Shown here in pieces: positions 4,873 to 5,521 of a DNA stretch of 5,521 nucleotides (the stretch's first letter is position 1; each line of letters starts with the position of its first letter). Below the pieces are notes generated by a model, which was not told where the DNA came from, searched no databases, and worked only from the letters and a program-made list of their open reading frames with translations. The position numbers and the translations under genes were made by a program. Source of the DNA: Clostridia bacterium (lineage in GTDB: Bacteria > Bacillota > Clostridia > Oscillospirales > Acutalibacteraceae); the NCBI GenBank assembly GCA_900755895.1, contig CAAEIG010000198.1:1-5521 (forward strand), in the 5' to 3' direction.

Positions 4873-5521
4873 TTATCCGTTGAGGGAGGCCACAATGGCA
4901 TCCTTGAGGGCGTCCAGCTGAGCTTTGCTGTCGGCCTTCAAAGCGGACTTCAGGGTGACCACAGGCTCCAGCACGTTCATGTTCTTCATCTCGTCCAGGC
5001 GCAGGCGCATCAGCTTGCCGCTGGCGGGATTCCAGGTGCCGTTCTCGATGATGCCCACAGTGCGGTTCTGCACCAGCAGGGCCTTCATGTCGTGGAGGAA
5101 ATTGTACATGGCCGGATAAATGCTGTTGTTGTAGGTGGGGCAAGCCAGCACAATGTGGCTGCACCGGAACACCTGGGAGATCAGTTCAGACACGTGGGTG
5201 GAGGACACGTCGTAGACCTTCACGTCCTTGACACCGGCAGCGGCCAGGCTGTCTGCCAGCAGGTTGGCAGCATTCTCTGTGTGGCCGTACATGGAGGCGT
5301 AGAAGATGGCCACAGCCTTGTCCTCGGGCTCATAGCGGCTCCACAGGTCGTACTTGCCCAGGAGATATCCCAGGTCGCTGCGCCAGATGGGACCGTGGAG
5401 GGGGCAGATGGTCTGGATGTCCAGGCCGGAGAGCTTCTTCAAAGCGGCCTGCACCTGTGCGCCGTACTTGCCCACGATGTTGGAGTAGTACCGGCGGGCG
5501 TCATCCAGCCAGTCCTTGTCA
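4873..5521 (-). CDS. FprA-type flavo-diiron protein, C-terminal part (5' end outside window)
   Basis: The frame stays open through the right edge; 215 residues are visible and no start is present (the valine at 5473-5475 is internal, since family-like sequence DKDWLDDARRYYSNIV precedes it). The first ~60 visible residues are the end of the MBL-like diiron domain, with CPLHGPIWR, whose His is the last diiron ligand. A flavodoxin domain follows: VAIFYASMYGHTENAA with the FMN-phosphate loop, then CPTYNNSIYPAMYNFLHDM around the isoalloxazine site, and a C-terminal helix ending NG. Flavo-diiron proteins are cytosolic homodimers or tetramers that reduce O2 to water, or NO to N2O, using electrons from rubredoxin or a reductase; they protect anaerobes from oxygen or nitrosative stress. 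The name fprA is used for clostridial members, but whether O2 or NO is the preferred substrate cannot be read here. No rubredoxin lies in view. The gene shares a terminator with the convergent P-loop gene. Confidence 0.93.
   Translation of the reverse strand, partial: DKDWLDDARRYYSNIVGKYGAQVQAALKKLSGLDIQTICPLHGPIWRSDLGYLLGKYDLWSRYEPEDKAVAIFYASMYGHTENAANLLADSLAAAGVKDVKVYDVSSTHVSELISQVFRCSHIVLACPTYNNSIYPAMYNFLHDMKALLVQNRTVGIIENGTWNPASGKLMRLRLDEMKNMNVLEPVVTLKSALKADSKAQLDALKDAIVASLNG

Overview
The window reads as chromosomal DNA of a spore-former-related, anaerobic, moderately GC-rich Firmicute, most likely an Oscillospiraceae-type member of the Clostridia. This is inferred from strong AGGAGG ribosome sites, sigma-A promoters, a VanY-type carboxypeptidase, an FprA-type flavo-diiron protein (typical of anaerobes) and a collagen-like protein of the kind found on clostridial and Bacillus spore surfaces. 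No species assignment can be made from the sequence alone. There is no rRNA, tRNA, CRISPR array, transposon or phage gene.

Layout from left to right: (1) the 5' part of a minus-strand collagen-like protein gene, running off the left edge; (2) a 305-bp intergenic region with candidate control elements for both flanking genes; (3) a plus-strand DUF2798-like four-helix membrane protein; (4) a bidirectional terminator shared with the convergent minus-strand gene for a membrane-anchored M15B (VanY-type) D,D-carboxypeptidase; (5) a minus-strand two-gene unit, an SPFH/band 7 membrane protein followed by a 57-residue ribbon-helix-helix protein that starts at TTG and is easily missed, ending in its own terminator; (6) a compact divergent control region with two near-consensus sigma-A promoters, each with a 17-nt spacer; (7) a plus-strand two-gene unit, an MBL-fold metallohydrolase followed by a small P-loop kinase-like protein with a GTG start; (8) a second strong bidirectional terminator shared with (9) the convergent 3' part of an FprA-type flavo-diiron protein, running off the right edge.

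The genes do not form one obvious pathway. Themes are cell envelope and surface (collagen-like protein, carboxypeptidase, DUF2798 and SPFH membrane proteins) and oxygen or nitric-oxide detoxification (FprA). The most notable items are the SPFH plus ribbon-helix-helix pair with its tidy divergent promoter region, and the cysteine-rich N-terminus of the collagen-like protein together with a possible sporulation-type promoter. Nothing here is clearly a new defence or mobile system.
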